A DNA stretch of 64,000 nt, from the NCBI GenBank assembly GCA_963825175.1, contig CAWGSA010000001.1, forward strand, positions 248,001 to 312,000, in the 5' to 3' direction. Below are positions 24,480 to 33,311 of this stretch, piece after piece (position 1 is the stretch's first letter; each line of letters opens with the position of its first letter). The stretch is from DATFTF01 sp963825175. GTDB lineage: Bacteria; Acidobacteriota; Thermoanaerobaculia; UBA5066; Gp7-AA6. The position numbers and the translations under genes were made by a program. Below the pieces are notes generated by a model, which worked only from the letters and a program-made list of their open reading frames with translations, was not told where the DNA came from and ran no database searches.

Positions 24480-26372
24480 ATGCGGACAGCGGCGAAGAGT
24501 CCCCGGCGATCCGGAGCGCTCGCGATCGGCGCGGCGGCGCTGGCCCTGGCGGCCGGCGTCTGGACCGGCGGCGCGCGCGCCGCGACCAACAAGCCGCCGC
24601 TCCACGCGCGCAAGTGGCTCGCGATCACCGGCAAGCCCCTCGCGGCGACCGCGGGCGCGATGATTTTCCAGAAGGGTGGCAACGCGGTCGACGCGGCCTG
24701 CGCCATGATCGCGGCGACCTGCACGATGTGGGACACGCTCTCCTGGGGCGGCGAGACCCAGGCGCTCATCTACAACCCGCACACTGGAAAAGTGATCGGC
24801 ATCAACGCCCTGGGCGTCGCACCGTCGGGGGCAACGCCGGAGTTCTTCCACTCCAAGGGAATGTCCTATCCGCCCGAGTACGGCCCGCTCGCGGCTGTGA
24901 CGCCAGGAACGCCCGGCGGAATCCTGACGATGCTGGCGGAGTACGGGAAGCTTTCGCTCGCCGACGTGCTCGCGCCGTCGATCGAGATGGCCGACGGCTA
25001 CGCGGTCGAGCAGCAGCACGTTTCGACGGTGACGCGCATGCGGGACTGGCTCCTGAAGTGGCCGGACTCGCGCCGCGTGCTCCTCCCGCATGAGGGAGAC
25101 CGGCCGCCCGAGGCCGGTGAGGTCTTCCGGCAGCCGGACCTGGCGGCGACCCTGCGCAAGCTGGTCGTGGCCGAAGCGGCCGCGCGCAAGGCCGGCAAGA
25201 GCCGCAAGGAGGCGATCCAGGCCGCCTACGACCGTTTCTACAAGGGCGACATCGCGCGGGAGTTCGTCCGCGGCTCCCAGGAGGTCGGCGGCCTCCACAC
25301 CATGGAGGATCTCGCGCGCTGGAAAGTCCACATCGAAGAGCCGGTCAAGACGACGTACAAGGGGATCGACGTCTACAAGCTCGACTTCTGGACCCAGGGG
25401 CCGGCGATGCTGCAGGCCCTGAACATCCTGGAAGGCATGGACCTGAAATCGATGGGCTACAACAGCGCGCGCTACCTCCACGCGATCTACCAGGCCATGA
25501 GCCTCGCCTTTGCCGACCGCGACTTCTACTACGGCGACACGTACCTGCCGCCCGAGGAGCCGCGCCAGGGTCTTCTCTCGAAGGAATACGCGAAGGCGCG
25601 CGCGGCGGCGATCGACTGGGGCAGGAACGATCCGAAGATCAAGCCCGGGGATCCCTACCCGTACCAGAACGCGAAGAACCCGTTCGCGGACCTTCTGGCG
25701 AAGTGGCCGCCTCCGCCGGCCAAGAAGCCGGCCGCCGGCGCGGCGTCCGAAAGCGAGAACGAAATCGGCTCGTTCCGGGAGGCCTTCTATGCCGGCACCA
25801 CGTCGGTGGAAGCCGCCGACGCCGAGGGGTGGGTCGTCTCGGTGACGCCGAGCGGCGGCTGGGTGCCCGCGGTCATCGCCGGCAAGACCGGCGTCGGGAT
25901 GAGCCAGCGCATGCAGAGCTTCGTGCTCGACTCCGCCGAGAGTCCCTTCAACGTGCTCGCGCCGGGCAAGCATCCGCGCGTGACGCTGACGCCGACGCTG
26001 GCCCTGAAGAACGGAAAGCCGTACCTCTGCTTCTCCGTCCAGGGCGGCGACTCCCAGGACCAGAACCTCCTCCAGTTCTTCTTGAACGTCGTCGAGTTCG
26101 GCATGACCCCGCAGGAGGCGGCCGAGGCCCCGAACATCAACAGCTACCAGATGAGGAGCTCCTTCGGCGACCACGAGTCCCGCCCGGGAGCGATGATGAT
26201 CCACCCGTCCCTTCCGGCCTACGTCCGGGCCGAGCTGACGAAGATGGGATACAAGTTGGAAGTTGTGCCCAAGACCTCCGGGCCCATCAACGCGATCCTG
26301 ATCGACCAGGTCCACGGCACCCTGTGGGGCGGCTCGTCCGACCACGGCGAGGACTACGGGATCGGGTGGTGA
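24480..26372 (+). CDS. Gamma-glutamyltransferase family protein
   Basis: 630 residues from ATG 24480 with GGAGG upstream; a GTG 26 codons earlier lacks a site. A signal/TM segment (about 12-35) is followed by the large-subunit pattern AGAMIFQKGGNAVDAACAM and SWGGE and AAVTPGTPGG. The processing site region reads YAGTTSVEAADAEGWVVSVTPSGG; the nucleophile Thr is kept although the usual TTH is TTS here. Later GVGMSQRMQSF, SPFNVLAPGKHPRVTLTPTL and HGTLWGGSSDHGEDY fit the family. It would hydrolyse or transfer gamma-glutamyl groups in the periplasm, like GGT or the related acylases. Confidence 0.88.
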   Translation: MRTAAKSPRRSGALAIGAAALALAAGVWTGGARAATNKPPLHARKWLAITGKPLAATAGAMIFQKGGNAVDAACAMIAATCTMWDTLSWGGETQALIYNPHTGKVIGINALGVAPSGATPEFFHSKGMSYPPEYGPLAAVTPGTPGGILTMLAEYGKLSLADVLAPSIEMADGYAVEQQHVSTVTRMRDWLLKWPDSRRVLLPHEGDRPPEAGEVFRQPDLAATLRKLVVAEAAARKAGKSRKEAIQAAYDRFYKGDIAREFVRGSQEVGGLHTMEDLARWKVHIEEPVKTTYKGIDVYKLDFWTQGPAMLQALNILEGMDLKSMGYNSARYLHAIYQAMSLAFADRDFYYGDTYLPPEEPRQGLLSKEYAKARAAAIDWGRNDPKIKPGDPYPYQNAKNPFADLLAKWPPPPAKKPAAGAASESENEIGSFREAFYAGTTSVEAADAEGWVVSVTPSGGWVPAVIAGKTGVGMSQRMQSFVLDSAESPFNVLAPGKHPRVTLTPTLALKNGKPYLCFSVQGGDSQDQNLLQFFLNVVEFGMTPQEAAEAPNINSYQMRSSFGDHESRPGAMMIHPSLPAYVRAELTKMGYKLEVVPKTSGPINAILIDQVHGTLWGGSSDHGEDYGIGW

Positions 26373-26377
26373 CCGTC

Positions 26378-26482
26378 GCCGGAGCTGCGGTTCGCGATCT
26401 GCCCGCTGCTGCGGGCACCGGCGTTCGGCTCGCCCGGCTGCGGGCTCGACCGAACGCCTGATCGCGAGACCTCCGCTCCGGC
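26378..26482. repeat. Nested inverted repeats forming a branched fold
   Basis: Outer arms GCCGGAGC/GCTCCGGC (26378-26385, 26475-26482), then TCGCGATC/GATCGCGA (26392-26399, 26460-26467). Inside are a small perfect hairpin GCCCGC-TGCT-GCGGGC (26401-26416) and a second stem GCGTTCGG/CCGAACGC (26421-26428, 26450-26457). The whole can form a three-way junction. It starts six bases after the gamma-glutamyltransferase stop codon. Confidence 0.75.
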
Positions 26483-26508
26483 TCCCGCGGCGCGAGTCGT
26501 TTGGCTTT

Positions 26509-26540
26509 CAGCGCAGGCGGTCGCTGCGCGACCGGCGCTG
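26509..26540. repeat. Inverted repeat (hairpin)
   Basis: CAGCGC and CGGTCGC pair with GCGACCG and CGCTG across 26509-26540. With the larger structure at 26378 it makes most of this 290-base gap self-complementary. No T-tract follows. Confidence 0.6.
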
Positions 26541-26663
26541 AGAGGGTTGGATACGAGGGCTTAGGAACGATAGCCACAAAGGTGATCGCAGCGGGATCGA
26601 CGTGTCATGAAAGAATCGAATCAAGAACGCCCTGGACAAGACACGTTCCCAGAGGAGGTCGCC

Positions 26664-27005
26664 ATGCGGATTTTCGTTGCCGCATCCGTGCTCGTTCTCG
26701 GCCTCAACGCCACGGCGGCGGCCGGCTCCAACCCGAAGGAATGCCTCGACCTGTCCGCGTCGCGGGACCAGGACGTCAGCAGCCCCAGCGGAATCCGCGT
26801 CACCGTCGTCGGCCGCAACCATTGCTCCGATTCCGTCAACAGCTCGAGCGTCTGGTTCACCGTCAAGGCGATGGATGGCGCCAACAATGTCGTCGGATCC
26901 CAGGGAGGTCGCTTCGGCCCGGTCCTGTCTCCCGGAGGCCAGGCCGAGACCAAGGTCTTCGTGGTGTGCGATCCGGAGAAGGTCGCCTTCGTCCGGGTCG
27001 AGTAG
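26664..27005 (+). CDS. Small secreted protein, unknown function
   Basis: 113 residues from ATG 26664 with AGAGGAGG upstream; an in-frame ATG 19 codons earlier has no site. The signal peptide ends about residue 20 (AAAGS). The mature part has three Cys (ECLDLS, HCSDS, VVCDPE) and beta-type patterns (GIRVTVVGRN, SVWFTVKAMDGANNVVGSQGG) suggesting a small Ig-like domain. No family is recognised. It is convergent with the ADOP permease across an inverted heptamer array. Confidence 0.7.
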   Translation: MRIFVAASVLVLGLNATAAAGSNPKECLDLSASRDQDVSSPSGIRVTVVGRNHCSDSVNSSSVWFTVKAMDGANNVVGSQGGRFGPVLSPGGQAETKVFVVCDPEKVAFVRVE

Positions 27006-27015
27006 CGATGGGGAT

Positions 27016-27116
27016 AGTGACGAGTGACGAGTGACGAGAGAGACAAGCTGATCAGGCTCGGTCCGCGGCTTGTCTCCGGACTCGCAGGTCACCTGTCACT
27101 TGTCACTTGTCACTCA
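27016..27116. repeat. Inverted heptamer arrays between convergent genes
   Basis: AGTGACG units (three, from 27016) run into GAGAGACAAG. The complementary block (CTTGTCTCC, then TGTCACT units) lies at about 27069-27116 and ends at the stop codon of the permease gene. The arms can pair over about 30 bases and could act as a bidirectional terminator. Confidence 0.75.
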
Positions 27117-29560
27117 CTTCGGAGCGCCTCGAGCGGCTCGAAGCGCGTCGCGCGCAGGCCCGGAATCGCGCAGGCCGCTGCGGCGATCCCCGCCAGGAGC
27201 AGCGCGACTGACGCAAAGGTGGCCGGGTCGCGCAGACCGACGCCGTAGACCAACCCGGCCATCACCCGCGTCAAGGGGATCGCGGCCAGGACGCCGCCGG
27301 CGATCCCGGCGCCCGCGAACGTCATTCCCCGGCCGAGAACCATGGCCAGCACCCGCGTGCGCGAGGCGCCGAGGGCCATGCGGATGCCGATCTCCCTGCG
27401 TCCACGGTTGACCAGATAGGCGAGCACGCCGGCGATGCCGACCCCGGCGAGAACCAGCGCGAGCCCGGCAAAGAGCGACAGCAGAAATCCGGTCCAGCGC
27501 TGCGTGGACATGGAGGCCTGGACCACATCGGTCATGGCGCGCACATCGGCCATCGGGAGGTTGGGATCGAGCTCCTTCAATCGAGCGCGGACGGCGCCGG
27601 CGAGTGCGAGCGGATGGCCCGAGGTCCGCACGGCGAGGGACATACCGCGAATCGCGCCGATCGAGGCGGCCGGAAACTGCGCGTACGGAACGTAGAACTT
27701 CCCCTTGATCGGGGCGGTCACGCCGTTGTGGCGGACGTCGCGGACAATTCCAACGATCGTCATCCAGGGGCGCTCGGGATTGTTCGAGCCCATCCGCATC
27801 CGCCGGCCGATCGGGTCGCGGCCGGGCCAATACATCCTGGCCATGGTCTCGTTGACGAGCACGACCGGGAGCGACTGGGCGGTGTCGGACGCCGCGAGTG
27901 CGCGCCCCCGCGCGACGCGCTCCCCCAACGCCTCGAGCGCGCCGTCGGAGGCGACCTGCCAGTCCCCCTTGGCGTGGTCTCCGGGAGGCGGAACGTACCC
28001 TTCGACGGTCAGACCCCAGTCGCCGATGGGCGAAGCGAGGGGAAGCCATCGAAACACGCCGGCGGCCCGCACGCCCGGAAGGCCCCGCACGCGCTCGAGA
28101 AGCGATCGGTACAGGGCCACCACCTGGTCCGGTCTGCGGTAAGTCGCCTCGGGGAGCGAGAGCCGCGCGGTCAGGACCTGCGACGGATCGAAGCCCAGAT
28201 CCACCCGCAGGAGCGCATCGAGGCTCCGCAGCATCAGGCCGGCGCCGGCAAGCAGGACGACGGCGAGCGCCATCTGCGCCGCCACCAACGTCCCGCGCAG
28301 CCTCTGACGTTTCCAGCCGGCGGAGGCGCCGCCGGCGCCGTCGCGCAGCGACTGCGCAAGGTCGAGCCGCAGGAGGCGGAGCGCGGGCGCCAGGCCGAAG
28401 AGGAGCGTCGTCGCCACCGACAGCGCCGCGGCGAAGAGAAGCATCTTCGAGTCGATTCCGATCGGGGCGAGGATCGGCAGCTTCCAGGTCGCTCGGGCGG
28501 CGATCCAGCGGACACCTCCCCAGGCCAGCGCCAGGCCGAGCGCGCCGCCGCACAGCGCCAGGACCAGGCTCTCGGTCAGGAGCTGCCGCGTCAAGCGCGC
28601 CTTCCCGGCGCCGATCGCCGCGCGCACCGAGATCTCCCGCTGCCGCCCCTCCGCGCGAGCCAGGAGCAGATTGGCTACGTTCGCGCAGGCCATGAGGAGC
28701 AGGAAGCCGACCGCGCCGAAGACGAGAACGAGCGCCGCGCGCGCGGAGCCGCGAATCTCGTCGTCGAGAGAAACCGCGAACGGCACGAAGCGCATGGTTT
28801 CGGGATAGAGGCCCCGCCGGGTCCAGTCGGCGGCAAGGGACTTCAAGGCGGCGTTGGCGCGCTCGAGGGTGATGCCGGGAGCGAGGCGGGCCGCGGCGAA
28901 GAGGCCGTGGCTCCCGTGATCCGCCTGGGCCGGATCGAGCTGCAAAGGAATCCAGGCCTGCGACGGCTCGGTGGCGTTGACCGTGAAGTCGGTCGGCAGC
29001 GCGAAGCCCCGCGGCATGATTCCGACGACTCGGCGAGCGACCCCGTCGATCTCGACTACGCGGCCGACTGCCTGGGGGCTGCCTCCGAACCGGCTCTGCC
29101 AGAGGCCGTATCCCAGGACGGCGACCGGAGCCCCTCCGGGCCGGTCTTCCGCCTCGGTGAATCCGCGGCCCAGCAGCGGCCTGGCCCCCAGCGTGTCGAA
29201 GGCGTTTGCGGTGACGAGCGCGATGCCGATCCGGGCCGGGCCGCCGCCGCCGGTCAGATTCGCCCCGGTGGGATCCCAGGCCGCGACGCTGTCGAAGCTC
29301 GGGCACTGCCGGCGGTAATCGAGAACCTCGCCGTCGGCGACCCAGGTCTTCTCGAAACCGACCCAGCGGCTCCAGATCATCACCCGGCGGTCCGGGTCGC
29401 GGTAAGGGAGCGGCGCCAGAAGAACCCCGCGGATCACGGAGAAGATCGCCGTCGTTGCCCCCATCCCGAGCGCGAGCGTCAGGACCGCCGCCGCGGTGAA
29501 GCCCGGCGCCCGCCGCATGCCGCGCAGCGCGTACCTCACGTCCCGATCGAAGACGTCCAT
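27110..29560 (-). CDS. ADOP-type MacB/FtsX-like permease
   Basis: 816 residues from ATG 29558-29560. The N-terminus DRDVRYALRGMRRAPGFTAAAVLTLALGMGATTAIFS is the hallmark of acidobacterial duplicated orphan permeases. Two FtsX/MacB units follow, each with a periplasmic MacB-PCD domain and membrane segments (second set near 660-800), ending DPATFASVALLLAGIAAAACAIPGLRATRFEPLEALRSE-like. No ATPase gene is adjacent, hence 'orphan'. The family is usually thought to export peptides or lipoproteins with an ATPase encoded elsewhere. It is a strong taxonomic hint for Acidobacteriota. Confidence 0.9.
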   Translation of the reverse strand: MDVFDRDVRYALRGMRRAPGFTAAAVLTLALGMGATTAIFSVIRGVLLAPLPYRDPDRRVMIWSRWVGFEKTWVADGEVLDYRRQCPSFDSVAAWDPTGANLTGGGGPARIGIALVTANAFDTLGARPLLGRGFTEAEDRPGGAPVAVLGYGLWQSRFGGSPQAVGRVVEIDGVARRVVGIMPRGFALPTDFTVNATEPSQAWIPLQLDPAQADHGSHGLFAAARLAPGITLERANAALKSLAADWTRRGLYPETMRFVPFAVSLDDEIRGSARAALVLVFGAVGFLLLMACANVANLLLARAEGRQREISVRAAIGAGKARLTRQLLTESLVLALCGGALGLALAWGGVRWIAARATWKLPILAPIGIDSKMLLFAAALSVATTLLFGLAPALRLLRLDLAQSLRDGAGGASAGWKRQRLRGTLVAAQMALAVVLLAGAGLMLRSLDALLRVDLGFDPSQVLTARLSLPEATYRRPDQVVALYRSLLERVRGLPGVRAAGVFRWLPLASPIGDWGLTVEGYVPPPGDHAKGDWQVASDGALEALGERVARGRALAASDTAQSLPVVLVNETMARMYWPGRDPIGRRMRMGSNNPERPWMTIVGIVRDVRHNGVTAPIKGKFYVPYAQFPAASIGAIRGMSLAVRTSGHPLALAGAVRARLKELDPNLPMADVRAMTDVVQASMSTQRWTGFLLSLFAGLALVLAGVGIAGVLAYLVNRGRREIGIRMALGASRTRVLAMVLGRGMTFAGAGIAGGVLAAIPLTRVMAGLVYGVGLRDPATFASVALLLAGIAAAACAIPGLRATRFEPLEALRSE

Positions 29561-29722
29561 CGTCACTTCCTTGGACGAGCAGCCCGCCGAAAGGTTCCTG
29601 TCCGGCGGGGCTTCTTGGATATCTTCGCCCCGGGGCAGTGCGCTCTCCCCTTCCCAATGAAGGTGTCCACGACGCCGGCGATGGTGTCCCTCGCCGCGCT
29701 GGCCGACGAGCCGAAGGGCCAC

Positions 29723-29745
29723 CTCACAATCTAAATATTGTTGAG
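29723..29745. repeat. AT-rich palindromic element, copy 1
   Basis: CTCACAAT and ATTGTTGAG face each other across six bases. With the copy at 47291 it fits CACAATMTAMATATTGTYG. It lies 11 bases past the end of the propeller gene at 29757 and may be a terminator or protein-binding site. Confidence 0.55.
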
Positions 29746-29756
29746 CGGAGGCCGGG

Positions 29757-31991
29757 TTACTGGAAGTACCCGTTCACGTCGAGAATGAGCTGAACCGTTC
29801 CGGATGACTGCCCGCAGTGGATGAGAAGAGAGCCATCCGGCGAGAGCGGGAGGATGGCGTTGTTGGCGCGGGTCTGGCCCGAGCCATAGTTGATCAGCGA
29901 GACCGACGGCGGCGTCATGCCGGGCGGATACGCCGTCAAGTGGCCCAGCCCCTCGCCCTGCGTGACCGCGGCGTTGGCGGCGACGGCCCGGGCGCCGACC
30001 GGGATCCCGCAGTGGCCCGCGAGCGTGAAGAGGCGCTCGGTACCGGCCAGAAGACCGGGGCCGCCCAGCGGACCGGCCGCGTTGCGGGTGTCCAGAATCC
30101 GGCAGGGAACGACAGTGTGGAGGAAGGATCCGGGGACGGGTGCGGGCGGCGTGATCTTGCCGATTCTGCTGGCCTGCGATTCGGTGAACCAGACCTCGCC
30201 GTCGGGTCCGGCCGCAAGGCCATAGGGCTGACTGCCGGCCGTCAGGACCAAGAACTCCGAGACGGCCCCGTCCGTTGTCACGCGCGCGACCTTGTCATCG
30301 CTGCTCTCGCTGATCCAGAGATTGCCGTCGGGGCCCGCCGCGATCTCGTAGTTGCTGGTCGTTCCGGGCAGCTGAAATTCGGTCATGGCCCCCGCCGGCG
30401 TGATCCGGCCGACCTTTCCGACGCTGCGCTCGCTGAACCAGAGATTCCCGTCGGCGCCGGCGGCGATGCCGAAGGGATGGGAATTGGCCGTCCGCGTCGG
30501 GTATTCCTGGAAGGACCCGTCGGTCGCGATGCGGCCGATCTTGTTCGCGCCGGCCTCGGTGAACCACAGGGCGCCGTCCGGGCCCGCGGCGATGGCATAG
30601 ACCGATGGACTCGGAGTCGGGACGGTGTACCCGGTGAACGCGCCGGCCGTCGTCAGGCGTCCGATCTGGCCGCCGAAGGATTCCGTGAACCACAGCGCCC
30701 CGTCGGACCCCACCGCGATCGCTTCCGGATGAAAGGGAATCGGGAACTCGGTCAAGGCCCCCGCGGTGGTGAGACGCCCGATCGCGCTCGCGCCCGCATC
30801 CGCGAACCAGAGCGCCCCGCCGGGACCCGAGACGATCCCATGCGGAACCTGGACCTGGCCGATGGCGTACTCGGTGACCGTTCCCCCCGTGGTGATGCGG
30901 CCGATGCGGTCGACCTCCGTGAACCAGAGCGCCCCGTCGGATCCGGCGGTGATCCGATACGGCTTTCGGCCGGGGGCCAGCGGGAATTCCGCGTCCACCT
31001 GGGGAGGAGGCGTTCCTCCAATCGACAACCGCCCGATTTTGTCTCCGAGGATCTCCGTGAACCACAGTGCCCCGTCGGGGCCGGCGGTGATACCGAACGG
31101 AGCGCCGCCCACCGTTGGGACGAGAAAGCTCGTACCGACGCCCGACGGTGTCATCCGCGCGAGTCGGTTCACGTCATGCTCGGTGATCCACAGATTCCCG
31201 TCCGGCCCCGCGGCGATCCCGAAGCTCGAGCTCCCGTCCGGCAGGGAGAACTCCGCCACGACGCCGGCGGTGGTGATCCGGCCGACCTGACCGACCTGCG
31301 ACTCGTTGAACCAGAGATTCCCATCCGAGCCCAGGACGATTCCATAGAGACCGGCGTTGGGCGTCAGCGTCGGAAACTCGGTCACCGCTCCTCCGGTGGT
31401 GATGCGCCCGATCCTGCTCGCGTTGTATTCCGTGAACCACAGAGCGCCGTCCGGGCCGGCCACGATCCCATACGGCTGGGCGTTGGCCGTGAGCACCGGA
31501 TATTCCGTGACCGCTCCCGAGGTTGTGATGCGTCCGATCTGGTTGCCGAATTGCTCGGTAAACCAGAGCGCTCCATCCGGTCCGACCGCCATCTGCTCGG
31601 GACTGGCGCCGACGGCGAAAAAGCTCGGGGTGCCCGATGTCGTCAACCGAACGATCCGGGTGTGGCCGCTGTCGGCGATCCAGAGTGCTCCGTCGGGGCC
31701 GGCCACGATCCCATGCGCCGAGCTGACCACGCCGACCGCATAGGCCGTCACCGTCCCGCCGGTGGAGATGCGGCCGACGCGGTCCAGGGCCGTGAACCAG
31801 AGCGCGCCGTCCGAACCGGCGGTGATGGAGTAAGGGATCAGCGTGCCGGAGATCGGAAACTCGATGACTCCCTGGCCCAGCGCCGGCCCCGCCCCCGACA
31901 GCCAGAGCGCGGCGGTCAGGACGAGCAGGCGCGGCGGCCCCAAAAAGCGACCGACCCGTCGCCCGGCGGCGAGAACGGAATCGAAGAACAT
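29757..31991 (-). CDS. Secreted Vgb/NHL-type propeller protein with C-terminal CRxxDTR domain
   Basis: 744 residues from ATG 31989-31991; an ATG 12 codons earlier is possible. A signal/anchor segment (about 20-42) leads to some fourteen repeats of the type GIAAGPDGALWFTE...IGRITT, as in virginiamycin B lyase-like and NHL propellers, enough for two propellers. The last ~125 residues (PCRILDTR..., GHCGIPVGARAV..., LILDVNGYF) are the domain found at the N-termini of the kelch and YVTN proteins at 3207, 33312 and 35386. It is probably exported. The lyase catalytic residues cannot be assigned, so the enzyme name should not be applied. Confidence 0.82.
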   Translation of the reverse strand: MFFDSVLAAGRRVGRFLGPPRLLVLTAALWLSGAGPALGQGVIEFPISGTLIPYSITAGSDGALWFTALDRVGRISTGGTVTAYAVGVVSSAHGIVAGPDGALWIADSGHTRIVRLTTSGTPSFFAVGASPEQMAVGPDGALWFTEQFGNQIGRITTSGAVTEYPVLTANAQPYGIVAGPDGALWFTEYNASRIGRITTGGAVTEFPTLTPNAGLYGIVLGSDGNLWFNESQVGQVGRITTAGVVAEFSLPDGSSSFGIAAGPDGNLWITEHDVNRLARMTPSGVGTSFLVPTVGGAPFGITAGPDGALWFTEILGDKIGRLSIGGTPPPQVDAEFPLAPGRKPYRITAGSDGALWFTEVDRIGRITTGGTVTEYAIGQVQVPHGIVSGPGGALWFADAGASAIGRLTTAGALTEFPIPFHPEAIAVGSDGALWFTESFGGQIGRLTTAGAFTGYTVPTPSPSVYAIAAGPDGALWFTEAGANKIGRIATDGSFQEYPTRTANSHPFGIAAGADGNLWFSERSVGKVGRITPAGAMTEFQLPGTTSNYEIAAGPDGNLWISESSDDKVARVTTDGAVSEFLVLTAGSQPYGLAAGPDGEVWFTESQASRIGKITPPAPVPGSFLHTVVPCRILDTRNAAGPLGGPGLLAGTERLFTLAGHCGIPVGARAVAANAAVTQGEGLGHLTAYPPGMTPPSVSLINYGSGQTRANNAILPLSPDGSLLIHCGQSSGTVQLILDVNGYFQ

Positions 31992-32058
31992 CCCGTTTCC
32001 AGCGGTCCCTCGAGTGTACCAGCGCACTGCGGCCGGCCCCGATCCGGCGAGCTTGCTG

Positions 32059-32568
32059 CTATTTCGCCGTTGCCCGGAACGACACGTCCAGCCCGACCGG
32101 CTCCGTGAGCGTGGCAGCGGCCTTGTTCGACCGGGCGGTGCCGGAAAGGGACTGCCCGGAACGCTCGAGCTTCAGGTCGAAGAGCCCGCTGGTGCTCGTG
32201 GGGAAGCTCGTTTCATCGTAGTACTCGCACCGGTAGACCTGGTTCTTCGGATCGATCCAGAACGCGATGCCCATGAACGCATGCTCGTGCCGGTACATGC
32301 TCATGTCGGAACCGGTCTTCCATTGCGCGACGGGGAGCTCCTTGTCCGAAAGGACGAGTATGACCGGCTTCTCCGATGCTTTCGAGTCGTTGAACGCGGC
32401 GGCGTGCGTGAGCTGGATGGGCTTTCCCTGGACCGTGAGCGTTCCGGCGGCCTGGCCGTTCTGGAGCGGAGCGCCCGCGGCGGCGTCGGCCAGCGAAACC
32501 ATGAAAGCCAGACCCGCGAGGATCGAGAACGGCACCCGTGTCCCGGCAGTCCGAGCTTCTTCGCGCAT
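32059..32568 (-). CDS. Secreted protein with GTLTVxGK domain, unknown function
   Basis: 169 residues from ATG 32566-32568, preceded by GAGGAGGA. A signal peptide (about 12-32) is followed by GTLTVQGKPIQLTHAAAF, KPVILVLSDKELPV, and a C-terminal beta-rich part (FDLKLERSGQSLSGTARSNKAA). The same order (GTLTVRGKTTTLREVAA, LVILASDRKVV, INLRRYGDGRVDAEF) occurs in the protein starting at 63167, so both contain one uncharacterised domain. It is divergent from the gene at 32713. Confidence 0.72.
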   Translation of the reverse strand: MREEARTAGTRVPFSILAGLAFMVSLADAAAGAPLQNGQAAGTLTVQGKPIQLTHAAAFNDSKASEKPVILVLSDKELPVAQWKTGSDMSMYRHEHAFMGIAFWIDPKNQVYRCEYYDETSFPTSTSGLFDLKLERSGQSLSGTARSNKAAATLTEPVGLDVSFRATAK

Positions 32569-32712
32569 CGGTTCCTCCTCTTTTTTCGTGTTCGGTTCGT
32601 CGTTCGACCTGGATCGGACGGGCCGGACCGGCTGTCGGGGAAAATTCTCTGCCCCTACCATACACTCGCGCCTCGCGCTCGCGCCGGACGATCGCGCCGG
32701 AAGGGAGGGATC

Positions 32713-33264
32713 ATGAGGAAGACGACGACATTTTCCGCGGTTCTCTGGCTGCTCGCTTCCGGGCTGTGGGCGCAGGAGGCGGGCAAGGCTCATGTGCCGG
32801 TCCCCGCGGTCGCGCCGCGCCCGGAAGACGTGGCATCGATCGACGGAATGATCAAGGCCTACTACGACGTGATCTCGGGACCGGCGGGCAAGGCCCGGGA
32901 GTGGAGCCGGGACCGGACTCTCTACATCCCGGACCTGCGCTTCGTCGCGGTGGATCTCGACAAGCAGGGTCGCCTCGCTCCCCGCGTCATGGACCACCAG
33001 TCCTACGTCGACGCGACCGACGCCGCTTTCCGCAGCCGCGGGTTCTTCGAGCGGGAGATTCACCGAGTCGCCGAGCGGTTCGGCCCGATCGCCCACGTGT
33101 GGAGCACTTACGAGTCGCGCGAAAAGGAGGGCGGCCCGATCATCGCCCGCGGCATCAACTCGATCGAGCTCTTCTGGGACGGCCGGCGGTGGTGGATCGC
33201 CAATGCGATCTGGACCGACGAGACGAAAGACAGCCCCATCCCGAAGGAGTACCTTCCGGGCTAG
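32713..33264 (+). CDS. Secreted NTF2/SnoaL-like protein
   Basis: 183 residues from ATG 32713 with GGGAGGG upstream. A signal peptide (1-20, ending LWAQE) precedes a cone-shaped NTF2-like fold pattern: IDGMIKAYYDVISGPAGKAREWSRDRTLYIPDLRFVAV, MDHQSYVDATDAAFRSRGFFEREIHRVAERFGPIAHVWSTYESR, INSIELFWDGRRWWIANAIW. Such proteins often carry small-molecule sites, but no catalytic residues can be assigned. Confidence 0.75.
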   Translation: MRKTTTFSAVLWLLASGLWAQEAGKAHVPVPAVAPRPEDVASIDGMIKAYYDVISGPAGKAREWSRDRTLYIPDLRFVAVDLDKQGRLAPRVMDHQSYVDATDAAFRSRGFFEREIHRVAERFGPIAHVWSTYESREKEGGPIIARGINSIELFWDGRRWWIANAIWTDETKDSPIPKEYLPG

Positions 33265-33311
33265 GCGCGATCACGGCCCTCGACGGGATCGACCGACGCG
33301 CTTTTCCGCGA

